Position numbers and translations under genes: made by a program | Shown: positions 18,554 to 27,295 of the stretch, piece after piece | Layout of the letters: each line of letters begins with the position of its first letter | How positions within the stretch are numbered: the first letter of the stretch is position 1 | Notes under the pieces: model-generated | What the model was told of the DNA's origin: nothing | The model's input: the letters and a program-made list of their open reading frames with translations, nothing else | Database searches by the model: none | Assembly: GCA_963803245.1 (NCBI GenBank) | Contig: CAWDLI010000004.1 | Coordinates: 303,250-367,249 of the forward strand | Length of the DNA stretch: 64,000 nucleotides | Reading direction: 5' to 3' | Origin: JACVRW01 sp963803245 | GTDB taxonomy: Bacteria; Actinomycetota; Thermoleophilia; Solirubrobacterales; Thermoleophilaceae

Positions 18554-19515
18554 CAGCCGGCTTCATCTCGAAGAAGCTCCTTGGGTCGCTCGCGACCCTG
18601 GTCTTCGTCGTCTGCTTCAACTTCTTCCTGTTCCGGGTCGTGGATGCCGACCCGGTGGCGAACCTGTTCCGGGGGAAGGAGCTGTCTCAGACCCAGAGGG
18701 CCGAGCTGCGGGAGCAGTTCGGCCTGGACGGCTCGCAGGGCGAGCAGTTCGTGAAGTACCTCGGGGAGACCGCCCAGCTGAACTTCGGGCGCTCCTACTC
18801 CACGAATCAGCCGGTCGCGTCGGAGATCCGGCGCAAGGCGGGCGCCACGATCGCGCTGGTCGGGGTAGCCGCGGTGCTCTCGGCGGTGTTCGGGATCCTG
18901 CTCGGAATCGCCGCCGCCTGGCGAAGACGCACGAAGACCGACTACGGCATCACCGCCGTCACGATGGGCTTCTACTCGATGCCCGAGTTCTGGCTGGGGA
19001 TGCTGCTGCTCACGTTCTTCTCGGTGAAGCTCGGCTGGTTCCCGACCGGGGGGATCACGGACCCGGACGCGAGCGACACCGGGCTCGCCAAGGTCGCGGA
19101 CCAGGCGCACCACATGTTCCTGCCGGCGCTGACACTGACGCTGGCCTACCTCGGCGAGTACACGATCATCATGCGCTCGTCCCTGCTCGACACGATGCGC
19201 GAGGACTACCTCGTGCTCGCGCGCGCGAAGGGTCTGCGGGACGCGCTGGTCCGTAATCGCCACGCCGTCCCGAATGCCCTGCTGCCGGTGGTCGCGCTCA
19301 CGGCAATCAACTTCGGCTTCGTGCTTTCGGGGGCGATCGCGGTGGAGGCGATCTTCTCCTGGCCCGGCCTGGGCCTCGCCACCTACGACGCGCTCAAGGG
19401 GCCGGATCTTCCGATGCTCCAGGGGCTGTTCCTCGTGTTCAGCGCCTCGGTGATCCTGTTCAACCTGATCGCCGATCTGCTCTACGCGTGGCTCGACCCG
19501 CGGGTGAGGACGTAG
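18550..19515 (+). CDS. Peptide ABC transporter permease, DppB/OppB type, 321 aa
   Basis: First inner-membrane permease of the importer. The N-terminal TM (LLGSLATLVFVVCFNFFLFRVV) is followed by the periplasmic N-terminal domain ending at FGRSYSTNQPV, typical of DppB/OppB. Five further TM helices follow. The cytoplasmic EAA-like loop that docks on the ATPase is present (YLVLARAKGLRDALVRNRHAV), with slightly altered spacing. GTG 18550 overlaps the stop of the binding-protein gene; its own TAG stop overlaps the GTG of the next permease. Substrate class (peptides, nickel or sugars) cannot be told from the permease alone, but neighbours favour peptides. Confidence 0.92.
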   Translation: MTAGFISKKLLGSLATLVFVVCFNFFLFRVVDADPVANLFRGKELSQTQRAELREQFGLDGSQGEQFVKYLGETAQLNFGRSYSTNQPVASEIRRKAGATIALVGVAAVLSAVFGILLGIAAAWRRRTKTDYGITAVTMGFYSMPEFWLGMLLLTFFSVKLGWFPTGGITDPDASDTGLAKVADQAHHMFLPALTLTLAYLGEYTIIMRSSLLDTMREDYLVLARAKGLRDALVRNRHAVPNALLPVVALTAINFGFVLSGAIAVEAIFSWPGLGLATYDALKGPDLPMLQGLFLVFSASVILFNLIADLLYAWLDPRVRT

Positions 19516-20433
19516 TGAGCGCGATCGCCGCGGCCCCCTCGGCCCGCCGCATCGCCTGGCTGCGGCGGAGGCGAGCGGTGTCGCGGGCCTGGCGCGACTA
19601 CCGCGGCCACCTCCCGGGGATGGTCGGCCTCGTGCTGCTGGTGGCGATCGTCCTGATGGCGCTGGCAGCGCCGCTGCTTGCCGACAGCGAGGGCCTCAAG
19701 GCGATCAACTCGACGGGCAACCCGACCTGGGCCAGCCCCTCCGAGTTCGGCCCGCTGGGCACGGACGGGCTCGGCCGCGACGTGATGACGCAGTTCATCT
19801 GGGGAGTCGCGGATCAGCCTGGCGGTCGGCCTCGCCGCGACGATCCTGGCGATGGTGATCGGCTCGGTGGTGGGCATCACCGCCGGCTTCTTCGGCGGAT
19901 GGGTGAGCGCCGTGCTGATGCGCGTGACCGAGTGGTTCCTCGTGATCCCGTTCCTGCCGCTCGCGATCGTGCTGGCGGCGATCCTGGGTCCCTCGGTCCA
20001 GAACATCATCCTCGTCATCGGGATCACCTCGTGGCCGTCCACGACGAGGTTGATCCAGGCGCAGGTGCTCACGCTCAAGGAGCGCGACTACGTCGACCGC
20101 AGCCGCGCCCTCGGCGCGTCCAACTGGCACCTGATGTCACGCCACATCCTGCCGAACGTCTCGCCGCTGATCCTCGCCAACACGACGCTCACCGTGCCGA
20201 TCGTGATCCTCTCGGAGGCCACCCTGTCGTTCCTCGGGCTCGGCGACCCGTCGAACGCGTCCTGGGGCAAGATGCTCGATGACGCATTCGAGAGCGGCGC
20301 CGTGACGCTCGAGGCCTGGTGGTACTTCGTGCCGCCCGGCCTCGGGATCCTGCTGGTCGTGCTCGCGTTCACGCTGGTGGGACAGGCGCTCGAGGAGATC
20401 CTCGACCCACGGCTCCGGGACAAGCACGGATGA
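19515..20433 (+). CDS. Peptide ABC transporter permease, DppC/OppC type, one frameshift, ~305 aa
   Basis: Second permease of the importer. The N-terminal region has the TM and the LGTDGLGRDV motif characteristic of DppC/OppC. The frame breaks at about 19799-19807; removing one base in ggggagtcg restores FIWGSRISLAVGLAATILA and continuity with the rest. The remaining part carries the EAA loop (YVDRSRALGASNWHLMSRH) and the usual C-terminal TM helices ending DPRLRDKHG. Total length is 919 bases, that is 306 codons plus one. Start GTG 19515 overlaps the previous stop; the stop overlaps the next ATG. I treat it as functional with a probable base-call error. Confidence 0.85.
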
Positions 20434-21416
20434 GCGAGCACATGCCGCTCCTCTCGGTGCGCGACCTCCACGTGACCTACTCGGCGGCCGGGACGCCGGT
20501 GCCCGCGGTCCGCGGCGTGAACCTGGAGCTCGACGTGGGCGAGACGCTCGGGCTGGCGGGCGAGTCCGGCTGCGGCAAGTCGTCGCTGGCCGGCGCGCTC
20601 CTGCGGTTGCTGCCGCCGGGCGCCAAGGTGACGGGGGAAGTGCTGCTCGACGGTGAGGACGTGCTCGGCATGAAGCCCGGCCGGCTTCGCGCCGTCCGCT
20701 GGACGGACATGGCGATCGTCTTCCAGGGCGCGCTGCACACGCTCAACCCGGTCCAGCGGGTCGGCGACCAGATCGCCGAGGCGATCCGCCTCCATCGCAC
20801 GCCCGGCGAGGGCAAGGTGAGCGTTCGGGTCGGGGAGCTGCTCGAGCTGGTGGGCCTGCCGGCTCGGCGCGCCCGCGACTACCCGCACCAGCTCTCGGGC
20901 GGGCAGCGCCAGCGCGTGCTCATCGGGCTCTCGCTGGCATGCGAGCCGCGCCTCCTGATCGCGGACGAGCCGACCACCGCGCTCGACGTGATGGTCCAGG
21001 CGCAGGTGCTGCGGCTGCTCGAGGACCTCCAGGAGCGCTTCGGGCTGGCGACCATCTTCATCACTCACGACCTCTCGACGCTCGCCTCGGTGTGCAAGCG
21101 GCTGGCCGTGATGTACGCGGGGCGCGTGGTCGAGCAGGGGCCGAGCCGCGAGGTGTTCGCCACGCCCACCCACCCGTACACGCGTGCGCTCGCGGGCGCC
21201 TTCCCCGTGATCGGCGACCAGGCGTTCCGGATGGCGCCGGCCGGGCTCCCCGGCGACCCGCCCGACCCGCGCCGCCTGCCGGACGGCTGCCCGTTCCACC
21301 CGCGCTGCCCGGCGGCGGTCGAGGCGTGCTCGTCGACTGCGGTCGAGCTGTGGCCCGCCGGACCCGACCGCGCCGCCGCCTGCATCCACGCCCCCGGCGC
21401 CCCGGTGCCGACGTGA
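20430..21416 (+). CDS. Peptide ABC transporter ATP-binding protein, DppD/OppD type, 328 aa
   Basis: Cytoplasmic ATPase that powers the peptide importer. Walker A is GESGCGKSSL, the signature is LSGGQRQRV, and Walker B is LLIADEPTTALD, followed by the switch His in ITHDLS. The C-terminal oligopeptide/dipeptide extension with clustered Cys (GCPFHPRCPAAVEAC) is present; in this family it can hold an Fe-S cluster or metal. ATG 20430 overlaps the permease stop. It pairs with the second ATPase encoded immediately downstream to give a heterodimer. Confidence 0.94.
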   Translation: MSEHMPLLSVRDLHVTYSAAGTPVPAVRGVNLELDVGETLGLAGESGCGKSSLAGALLRLLPPGAKVTGEVLLDGEDVLGMKPGRLRAVRWTDMAIVFQGALHTLNPVQRVGDQIAEAIRLHRTPGEGKVSVRVGELLELVGLPARRARDYPHQLSGGQRQRVLIGLSLACEPRLLIADEPTTALDVMVQAQVLRLLEDLQERFGLATIFITHDLSTLASVCKRLAVMYAGRVVEQGPSREVFATPTHPYTRALAGAFPVIGDQAFRMAPAGLPGDPPDPRRLPDGCPFHPRCPAAVEACSSTAVELWPAGPDRAAACIHAPGAPVPT

Positions 21417-22381
21417 GCGCGGAGGGCATCGGTGCAACGAACGGCGCCCTGCTCCAGGTGAGCGGCCTGAAGGTCGAGTTCAAGAACCGCCACGGCGTGG
21501 CACGCGCGGTGGACGGCGTGGACTTCGCCATGAACAGCGGCGAGATCGTGGCCCTGGTCGGCGAGTCCGGCTGCGGCAAGACCACGCTCGCGCGCTCGAT
21601 CATGGGGCTGCAGCGGCCGCTCGCCGGCGAGATCCGAGTTCGCGGCGAGGCGCTCCGCTACAACCGCCGCGCGCTTCGCGAGCACCGGCGCACCGCGCAG
21701 ATGATCTTCCAGGACCCCACGGGTGCGCTGAACGCCCGGCAGACCATCTACGAGGCCGTGGCCGAGGGCGTGCGCATCCAGAAGCTGCCCGGCAACGAGG
21801 AGGAGCTCGTGGCCGAGGGGCTCTCGCGCGCGGGCCTGAGGCCGCCCGAGCAGTTCTTCACCCGCTACCCGTACGAGATCTCGGGCGGCCAGCGCCAGCG
21901 CGTGATCATCGCCGGGGCGATGGTCCTGAACCCGAGCCTGCTCGTGGCCGACGAGCCGGTGTCGAGCCTCGACGCCTCGATCCGCGGGGAGATCCTGGCG
22001 CTGATGCTGAAGCTCGTGCGCGAGACCCACGTGGGGATCCTGGTGGTGACTCACGACCTCGGGCTCGCCTGGAACGTGGCCAACCGCGTGGCCGTCATGT
22101 ACCTGGGCCGGATCGTGGAGGAGGGCCCGACGGAGGAGATCCTGAGCGAGCCGCGCCACCCGTACACGCGCGCCCTGCTCTCGGTGGTGCCGGAGATCGA
22201 GCAGATGGACCAGCAGATCCTCACCGGCGAGGCGCCCGACCCGACACGGATCCCGGCCGGCTGCCGCTTCCACCCGCGCTGCCCGCTGGTCGAGTCGGGG
22301 CAGGCGGCCACGATGGGCATCGAGGAGCGATGCCGCGGCGAGGATCCGCTCAAGCTGCCGGCCTGCCACGCGGTGCGATGA
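21413..22381 (+). CDS. Peptide ABC transporter ATP-binding protein, DppF/OppF type, 322 aa
   Basis: Second ATPase of the importer. Walker A is GESGCGKTTL, the signature ISGGQRQRV, Walker B LLVADEPVSSLD, and the switch His is in VTHDLG. The family C-terminal extension with GCRFHPRCPLV is present. GTG 21413 overlaps the upstream TGA; its own TGA overlaps the ATG of the aldehyde dehydrogenase gene. The tight coupling shows that importer and dehydrogenase are one transcription unit, so the dehydrogenase probably acts on a product of the imported compound. Confidence 0.94.
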   Translation: MSAEGIGATNGALLQVSGLKVEFKNRHGVARAVDGVDFAMNSGEIVALVGESGCGKTTLARSIMGLQRPLAGEIRVRGEALRYNRRALREHRRTAQMIFQDPTGALNARQTIYEAVAEGVRIQKLPGNEEELVAEGLSRAGLRPPEQFFTRYPYEISGGQRQRVIIAGAMVLNPSLLVADEPVSSLDASIRGEILALMLKLVRETHVGILVVTHDLGLAWNVANRVAVMYLGRIVEEGPTEEILSEPRHPYTRALLSVVPEIEQMDQQILTGEAPDPTRIPAGCRFHPRCPLVESGQAATMGIEERCRGEDPLKLPACHAVR

Positions 22382-23919
22382 GCACCCGCCTCACCTACAC
22401 GAGCGGAGCGCTCGGCAGCGAGACCGACGAGGAGTTCGAGGCCGGGCTGGCGTCGGCGCGCGCCGACGCCGCGGAGCCGCTGCCGCATCTGGTCGGTGGC
22501 GACGAGCTGACCCTGGGCCAGCCGTTCGAGCGCCTCGACCCCTCCCGTGACGGCGAGGTGGCCAGCCGCGCGCACGACGCGCCGCCGGCGGTGGTCACGC
22601 GCGCGGTCGACGCGGCCAGGGCAGCCGCCTCGGGTTGGCGCAACACCCCCTACGCGGAGCGCTGCGAGCGCATGCGGGCGGTGGCCGCGGGGATCGGTGA
22701 GCGCCACCTCGAGCTCGCGGCCGTGGTGAGCCTCGAGACCGGCAAGTCGAGGACGGAGTCGATCCTCGAGGTGCAGGAGGCGGTGGACCTGATCACCACC
22801 TACGCCGACCTGATGGAGAACAACGAGGGCTACGTGCGGCCGCTCGACAGCTTCGTGGAGGACGAGCGCAACACCGACGTTCTTCGGCCCTACGGCGTGT
22901 TCGCCGTGATCTCGCCGTTCAACTTCCCCGCGGCGCTCTCCATCAACATGGCGGGCGCGGCGCTGATCGCCGGCAACACGGTGGTGTTCAAGCCCTCGGA
23001 GGAGACGCCCTGGACGGGCGCGATCCTCGGGCAGATCGCCCGCTCGGCGGAGCTGCCCCCGGGAGTGCTCAACGTGGTTCAGGGCGGTCCCGCCACCGGC
23101 CGCGCCCTCGTGGAGGCGGCGGTGGACGGCGTGGCGTTCACGGGCTCGGCCGAGGTGGGCAGGTGGATCGCGCGCACCCTCCAGGAGGGTCCCTACGCGC
23201 GACCGGCGCTCACCGAGATGGGCGGCAAGAACCCGGCGATCGTCACTGCCGCGGCGGACCTGGACAAGGCTGCGGAGGGCGTGGCCCGCGCGGCGTTCGG
23301 GCTGTCGGGCCAGAAGTGCAGCGCCTGCTCGCGGGCGATCGTGGTGGACGCGGTGCACGACGAGTTCGTCGAGCGCCTGGCGGCCGAGGCCGGGCGGCTC
23401 AAGGTCGGCGACCCCGCCCAGCGCGACATGTTCCTCGGCCCGGTGGTGAACGAGGCCGGGGTGGCGCGCTTCGAGGCCGCCGTGGCGAGCGCGCGGAGCG
23501 ACGGCCGGATCGCCGCGGGCGGCCAGCGCCCCGACCGGCCGGGCTGGTTCGTCGAGCCGACGGTCGTGTCGGACCTGCCTCAGGGTCACGCGCTCGAGCG
23601 CGACGAGCTGTTCCTGCCGTTCGTGACGGTCTCACGCGTCGGCTCGTTCGACGAGGCGATGGCCGAGGCCAACGCGCCCGTCTACGGGCTCACCGCGGGC
23701 ATCTACTCAGAGGACGACGCGGAGAAGGAGCGCTTCCTCGACACGATCGAGGCGGGCGTCGTCTACGTGAACCGCCGCGCCGGAGCCACCACGGGCGCCT
23801 GGCCCGGAACGCAGACCTTCTGCGGCTGGAAGTCGAGCGGCTCGACCGGCAAGGGCGGCCTCGGCCCCTGGTACCTGCCGCAGTTCATGCGCGAGCAGAG
23901 CCGCACGATCGTGGACTAG
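22378..23919 (+). CDS. Aldehyde dehydrogenase family protein, P5C dehydrogenase-like, 513 aa
   Basis: NAD(P)-dependent oxidation of an aldehyde to an acid. The cofactor-binding stretch is ISPFNFPAALSINMAGAALI, the Rossmann motif FTGSAEVGRWI, the general base Glu is in LTEMGGKNP, and the nucleophilic Cys314 is in SGQKCSACSR, a sequence typical of L-glutamate gamma-semialdehyde (pyrroline-5-carboxylate) dehydrogenases. A proline/arginine/ornithine breakdown role would fit an operon that begins with a peptide importer. A broader semialdehyde role is equally possible. It is the last gene of the operon and is followed by a strong hairpin at 23940-23982. Confidence 0.88.
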   Translation: MSTRLTYTSGALGSETDEEFEAGLASARADAAEPLPHLVGGDELTLGQPFERLDPSRDGEVASRAHDAPPAVVTRAVDAARAAASGWRNTPYAERCERMRAVAAGIGERHLELAAVVSLETGKSRTESILEVQEAVDLITTYADLMENNEGYVRPLDSFVEDERNTDVLRPYGVFAVISPFNFPAALSINMAGAALIAGNTVVFKPSEETPWTGAILGQIARSAELPPGVLNVVQGGPATGRALVEAAVDGVAFTGSAEVGRWIARTLQEGPYARPALTEMGGKNPAIVTAAADLDKAAEGVARAAFGLSGQKCSACSRAIVVDAVHDEFVERLAAEAGRLKVGDPAQRDMFLGPVVNEAGVARFEAAVASARSDGRIAAGGQRPDRPGWFVEPTVVSDLPQGHALERDELFLPFVTVSRVGSFDEAMAEANAPVYGLTAGIYSEDDAEKERFLDTIEAGVVYVNRRAGATTGAWPGTQTFCGWKSSGSTGKGGLGPWYLPQFMREQSRTIVD

Positions 23920-23939
23920 GGGCGGGCGGATTCACCGTA

Positions 23940-23982
23940 CCTTCCTGCCCAGTGGTTGCAGAGCAACCATAAGTCAGGAAGG
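23940..23982. terminator. Bidirectional hairpin terminator between convergent genes
   Basis: Two nested perfect stems: CCTTCCTG (23940-23947) pairs with CAGGAAGG (23975-23982), and inside them TGGTTGC pairs with GCAACCA around an AGA loop. It lies exactly between the aldehyde dehydrogenase stop (23919) and the aminomutase-like gene stop (23993), which converge. There is no long T tract on either side. Confidence 0.7.
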
Positions 23983-23992
23983 CAGCGCCCCC

Positions 23993-25291
23993 TCAGCCCA
24001 CCAGCTCGGCCGCCAGGCCGTCGAACGCCTCCACGTAGCGGTCCACCGCGGCCTCGTCGTGGGCCACCGTCAGGTTCCACTCCTGCTCGCGGCCGGGCGT
24101 GGAGAACAGGCCACGGTTCATGAACCACAGCCAGGCGAGCTCCGCCAGCTCGGGGTCGTGGCGTCGCTTGAAGGACGGGTAGTCCACCACTCGCTCGGTC
24201 GAGTGGACCACGCACCCCTTCGACCCGAGCCCGACGGTGTGGGCGCTGAGCCCGTGACGCTCGATCACCGCGTCGCAGCCGGCCACGATGCGCCCGCCCA
24301 GGCGCTCCAGGTGCTCGTACGCGGCGGGCGTGAGTACCTCGAGCAGGCTGGCCCGCGCCGCCGCCATGCTGAGCGGGTTGCCGTTGTAGGTGCCCACTTG
24401 GTGGACGCGGCCGTCCTCCACCAGCGCCGCCAGCTCCTCCGTCATCCCGATCGCGCCGGACGGCAGGCCGCCCCCGAGCGTCTTGGCCAGCGTGACCATG
24501 TCGGGCACCACGCCGAAGCGCTCGACTGCGCCGCCGGCGGCGATGGTCAACCCGGTCTTCACCTCGTCGAAGATCAGCACCGCCCCGTGACGACGCGTGG
24601 CCGCCCGGACCGCCTCGAGGTAGCCGGGAGCGGGCGGCACCACACCCGCGTTCGTCATGACCGCCTCCATCACCACACACGCCGGCTTTACCTCGCCAAT
24701 CAGCCGGCCCATCCCATCCGGGTCGTTGAAGTGGACCGTGTGCACCTGAGCCACGGTCGCCTCCGGGACCCCAGCGCCCCAGGCGCCGGGCTCCGGGCCG
24801 ACGCTGACCATGGTCGTGTCGGCGTGCCCGTGGTAGGAGCCGGCGATCTTCACCACGTCGTCGCGGCCGGTCAGCCCGCGCGCGATCCGGATCGCGTCCA
24901 TCACTGACTCGGTGCCGGAGTTCGTGAAGCGCCAGCGCGGGAAGCCGAACCGCCGGGACAGCTCTTCGGCCACCTCGACCGCCTCTTCTGTCGGGAGGCC
25001 GAAGTGGGTGCCGAGCCGCTGGCGTGCCGTGACCGCCGCGGTGATCGCCGGATGGGCGTGGCCCTGGACCATCGCGCTGAAGCCGTTGTGGAAGTCGAGG
25101 TACTCGTTGCCGTCCACGTCCCAGACGCGTGCGCCCTCGCCGCGCGTCAGGTAGACGGGCCACGGCTCGAGGCGCTGATACGACGACGCCACGCCCCCCG
25201 CCAACGAGCGCTCGGCGCGCCGGAACATGCGCTCGGACGCACGCGTCCGCTCCGCGAGCGTCGCCCGCTCGCGGTCGAGGAGCGCGCTCAC
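23993..25291 (-). CDS. Class III aminotransferase, glutamate-1-semialdehyde aminomutase-like, 432 aa
   Basis: PLP enzyme of fold type I. Landmarks: WDVDGNEYLDFHNGFSAM near the N-terminus, TNSGTESVMDAIR, AGSYHGHADT, the cofactor Asp in LIFDEVKTGLT, and the Schiff-base Lys in TLAKTLGGGLPSGAIG. Sequence signatures are closest to HemL-like proteins, but its placement in an IclR-controlled amine-oxidation operon, not with haem genes, suggests a catabolic aminotransferase. GTG 25291 overlaps the stop of the flavoprotein gene (GTGA). It probably works with that flavoprotein and the Rieske enzyme on a nitrogen compound. Substrate not known. Confidence 0.88.
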   Translation of the reverse strand: MSALLDRERATLAERTRASERMFRRAERSLAGGVASSYQRLEPWPVYLTRGEGARVWDVDGNEYLDFHNGFSAMVQGHAHPAITAAVTARQRLGTHFGLPTEEAVEVAEELSRRFGFPRWRFTNSGTESVMDAIRIARGLTGRDDVVKIAGSYHGHADTTMVSVGPEPGAWGAGVPEATVAQVHTVHFNDPDGMGRLIGEVKPACVVMEAVMTNAGVVPPAPGYLEAVRAATRRHGAVLIFDEVKTGLTIAAGGAVERFGVVPDMVTLAKTLGGGLPSGAIGMTEELAALVEDGRVHQVGTYNGNPLSMAAARASLLEVLTPAAYEHLERLGGRIVAGCDAVIERHGLSAHTVGLGSKGCVVHSTERVVDYPSFKRRHDPELAELAWLWFMNRGLFSTPGREQEWNLTVAHDEAAVDRYVEAFDGLAAELVG

Positions 25292-26466
25292 CGGCCCGGC
25301 GGGAACAGCGGCTCCGGCGCGTCGCCGGCGATCGTGTCCGCCAGGTCGCGGCCGCTCATGAACCCGGGCACGTTGCCCACGCCGGAGTAGCCGCCCGACA
25401 CGTAGAGGCCGGCACGGCCCGGTACCTCGCCCACGTATGGCAGCGCGTCCTCGGTGTAGCCCACCACGCCGGCCCAGCGATGCGTGACCTCGGGATCGGC
25501 GCCCAGCTCCTCGCGCAGGTAGCGCTCCATGCGCTCCCACATCTCCGGGCTGCCCGCGTCGCTGTCTGTGTAGGAGTCATCGGCGTCCACGTCGCTGAAG
25601 CCGCCGCCGAGGATCCGGCCGTCGGGGCGCTGCTGCATGTACTCGTACCCCCAGCGCGCGTAGACGAGCGTGTCGAACGCCGGCGGCAGCGGAGCGGTGG
25701 CGATCATGTGCAGCCTGCGCGGGCGCACCCGGCCGGCGTACTCGGGCACAAGCGCGGGAAGCGCGCCGTCCGCGGCCACCACGACGTGCTTTGCGCGGAC
25801 GCTGCCGCCGTCTGTCACGACGGGGCCCTCGGCCGGGGCGGCCACGGGCCCACTCACAGGGCTGCCCTCGCAGATCCGCGCCCCGGCGCCCTCGGCGGCG
25901 CGGGCCAGCAGGCGATACCAGCGCGCCGGGTGGAGCGCGCCATCGTTCTCGGTGAGGCAGGCCACCAGCCCGCCGCGGCGCAGTGCGGGCGGGAGGTCGT
26001 CGTGCTCGATCAGCTCGCCGGGGAAGCCGTCCTCCCGGAGCGCCTCCACGTGGCGGCGCACGTGCTCGGCCTCGTCCTCGGACACCGCCACGCGCAGCAT
26101 CCCGACCCGCCTGACCGCGTCGCCGGCGCCGAGCTGCGACGCCAGGTCGTACACGTCCTGCTGGGCGGCCAGCGTGCGGGCGTACATCGCACGCGCGCGC
26201 TCGGCCCCGAAGCTCTCCCGGGCGTCGTTGTGGAACGGGGCCACGCCGGCGAGCAGGAAGCCGCCGTTGCGGCCGCTCGCGCCCCCGGCGACGGTGCCGC
26301 TCTCGAGCACCACCACCCCGATGCCGTGCTGGGCCAGCCTCCGGGCGCAGGAGAGGCCGCACACGCCGGCGCCGATCACGCAGACGTCCACCTCCAGGTC
26401 ACCCTCGAGCGGAGGCCGCGGCTCGTATGGAGAGTCGAGCCAGTAGGGCGCGGTGGCCGAGATCAC
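25288..26466 (-). CDS. FAD-dependent amine oxidoreductase (DAO family, PuuB-like), 392 aa
   Basis: Flavoprotein that oxidises an amine or amino acid. The N-terminus carries the dinucleotide motif VCVIGAGVCGLSCARRLAQ followed by the acidic VVLES and the GASGRNGGFL stretch typical of gamma-glutamylputrescine oxidase and sarcosine-oxidase relatives. Near the C-terminus are GYTEDALPYVGE and SGGYSGVGN, which close the FAD site. GTG 26466 overlaps the stop of the IclR gene; the TGA overlaps the aminotransferase start, giving a three-gene unit. A polyamine, methylated amine or amino acid is the likely substrate; the sequence does not decide. Confidence 0.87.
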   Translation of the reverse strand: MISATAPYWLDSPYEPRPPLEGDLEVDVCVIGAGVCGLSCARRLAQHGIGVVVLESGTVAGGASGRNGGFLLAGVAPFHNDARESFGAERARAMYARTLAAQQDVYDLASQLGAGDAVRRVGMLRVAVSEDEAEHVRRHVEALREDGFPGELIEHDDLPPALRRGGLVACLTENDGALHPARWYRLLARAAEGAGARICEGSPVSGPVAAPAEGPVVTDGGSVRAKHVVVAADGALPALVPEYAGRVRPRRLHMIATAPLPPAFDTLVYARWGYEYMQQRPDGRILGGGFSDVDADDSYTDSDAGSPEMWERMERYLREELGADPEVTHRWAGVVGYTEDALPYVGEVPGRAGLYVSGGYSGVGNVPGFMSGRDLADTIAGDAPEPLFPPGR

Positions 26467-27269
26467 GCGGCCGCCCCCGCGCGTCCGTGCATGCCCGCGT
26501 CGGCCTCGATCGCCCGCGCCACCGCGCGCAGCTCGCGCGTGAGGTCGCCGGCGGCGTTCCCGACCGCGCGCGTGCTGGGCAGCGAAACGTTCACAGCCGC
26601 GGGCCCGTCGCCCTCCATCCAGGCGAGCGGCACGGCGATCGAGTCGAGCCCCGCCTCGTATTCCTCGTGGGACAGCGCGACCCCGTCCCGGCGCACTCGC
26701 TCGAGGCTCTTTCGCAGCTCGTCCCAGGTGGTGACCGTTCCCGGCGTGAGCGCCGCGTATGGCTCGGGCCCGGCGGCCCGCCGGGCCTCGTCGTCCTGGA
26801 TCTGGGCGAGCAGGCACTTGCCGAGCGCGGTGCAGTGCACCGGCAGGCGCAGGCCGATCGTGGAGCGCAGGGTCAGCAGGCGGCTGCCGCTCTCGCTCAG
26901 CAGGTAGACCACCTCGCCTCCGTGGAGCACCGCCAGGTTCACCGTCTCCCCGGAGCGCTCCGCCAGCCCGCGCACGTGGTCGCGGGCTATCTCGGGGAGA
27001 CGCAGGCCGGAGAGCAGCGCCGGCAGCAGGCGCGCCACGCCGAGGCCGATCCGCAGCCGGCGACTCCCCGCGTCACGCACGAGCCAGCCGCGTTCCACGA
27101 GCAGCTTGGTCAGGCGGTGTACCGTGGGCACCGGGAGCCCGAGCCGCTCGGAGATCTCCTTTTGGGTCAGGGCGGGCGCCTCGCCGGCGAACAGCTCGAG
27201 GATGTCGAGCCCGCGCGCGAGGGTCCCGACCGACGACCCGCTCTCAGTCCGCGAAATTTGCTTTCGCAT
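26463..27269 (-). CDS. IclR-family transcriptional regulator, 268 aa
   Basis: Regulator with an N-terminal winged helix (about residues 18-75, with TQKEISERLGLPVPTVHRLT) and a C-terminal effector domain (about 80-255; CTALGKCLLAQ and SHEEYEAGLDSIAVPL are typical). It heads the operon with the flavoprotein and the aminotransferase and is divergent from the Rieske oxygenase gene. A perfect inverted repeat (27251-27267) overlaps its first codons and is the likely autoregulatory operator. No Shine-Dalgarno precedes ATG 27269, so translation may be leaderless. It most likely controls both divergent units in response to the substrate. Confidence 0.92.
   Translation of the reverse strand: MRKQISRTESGSSVGTLARGLDILELFAGEAPALTQKEISERLGLPVPTVHRLTKLLVERGWLVRDAGSRRLRIGLGVARLLPALLSGLRLPEIARDHVRGLAERSGETVNLAVLHGGEVVYLLSESGSRLLTLRSTIGLRLPVHCTALGKCLLAQIQDDEARRAAGPEPYAALTPGTVTTWDELRKSLERVRRDGVALSHEEYEAGLDSIAVPLAWMEGDGPAAVNVSLPSTRAVGNAAGDLTRELRAVARAIEADAGMHGRAGAAA
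27251..27267. promoter_or_regulatory. Candidate IclR operator (perfect inverted repeat)
   Basis: GCGAAA-TTTGC-TTTCGC, two perfect 6-base arms around a 5-base spacer. It lies at the 5' end of the iclR-type gene and 29 bases before the start of the divergent Rieske gene. Size and symmetry fit IclR-family operators. Position inside codons 1-7 of the regulator gene suggests autoregulation, or a slightly later true start. Confidence 0.55.
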
Positions 27270-27295
27270 ATCGACTTTGGGAGGATACCCCGCCC

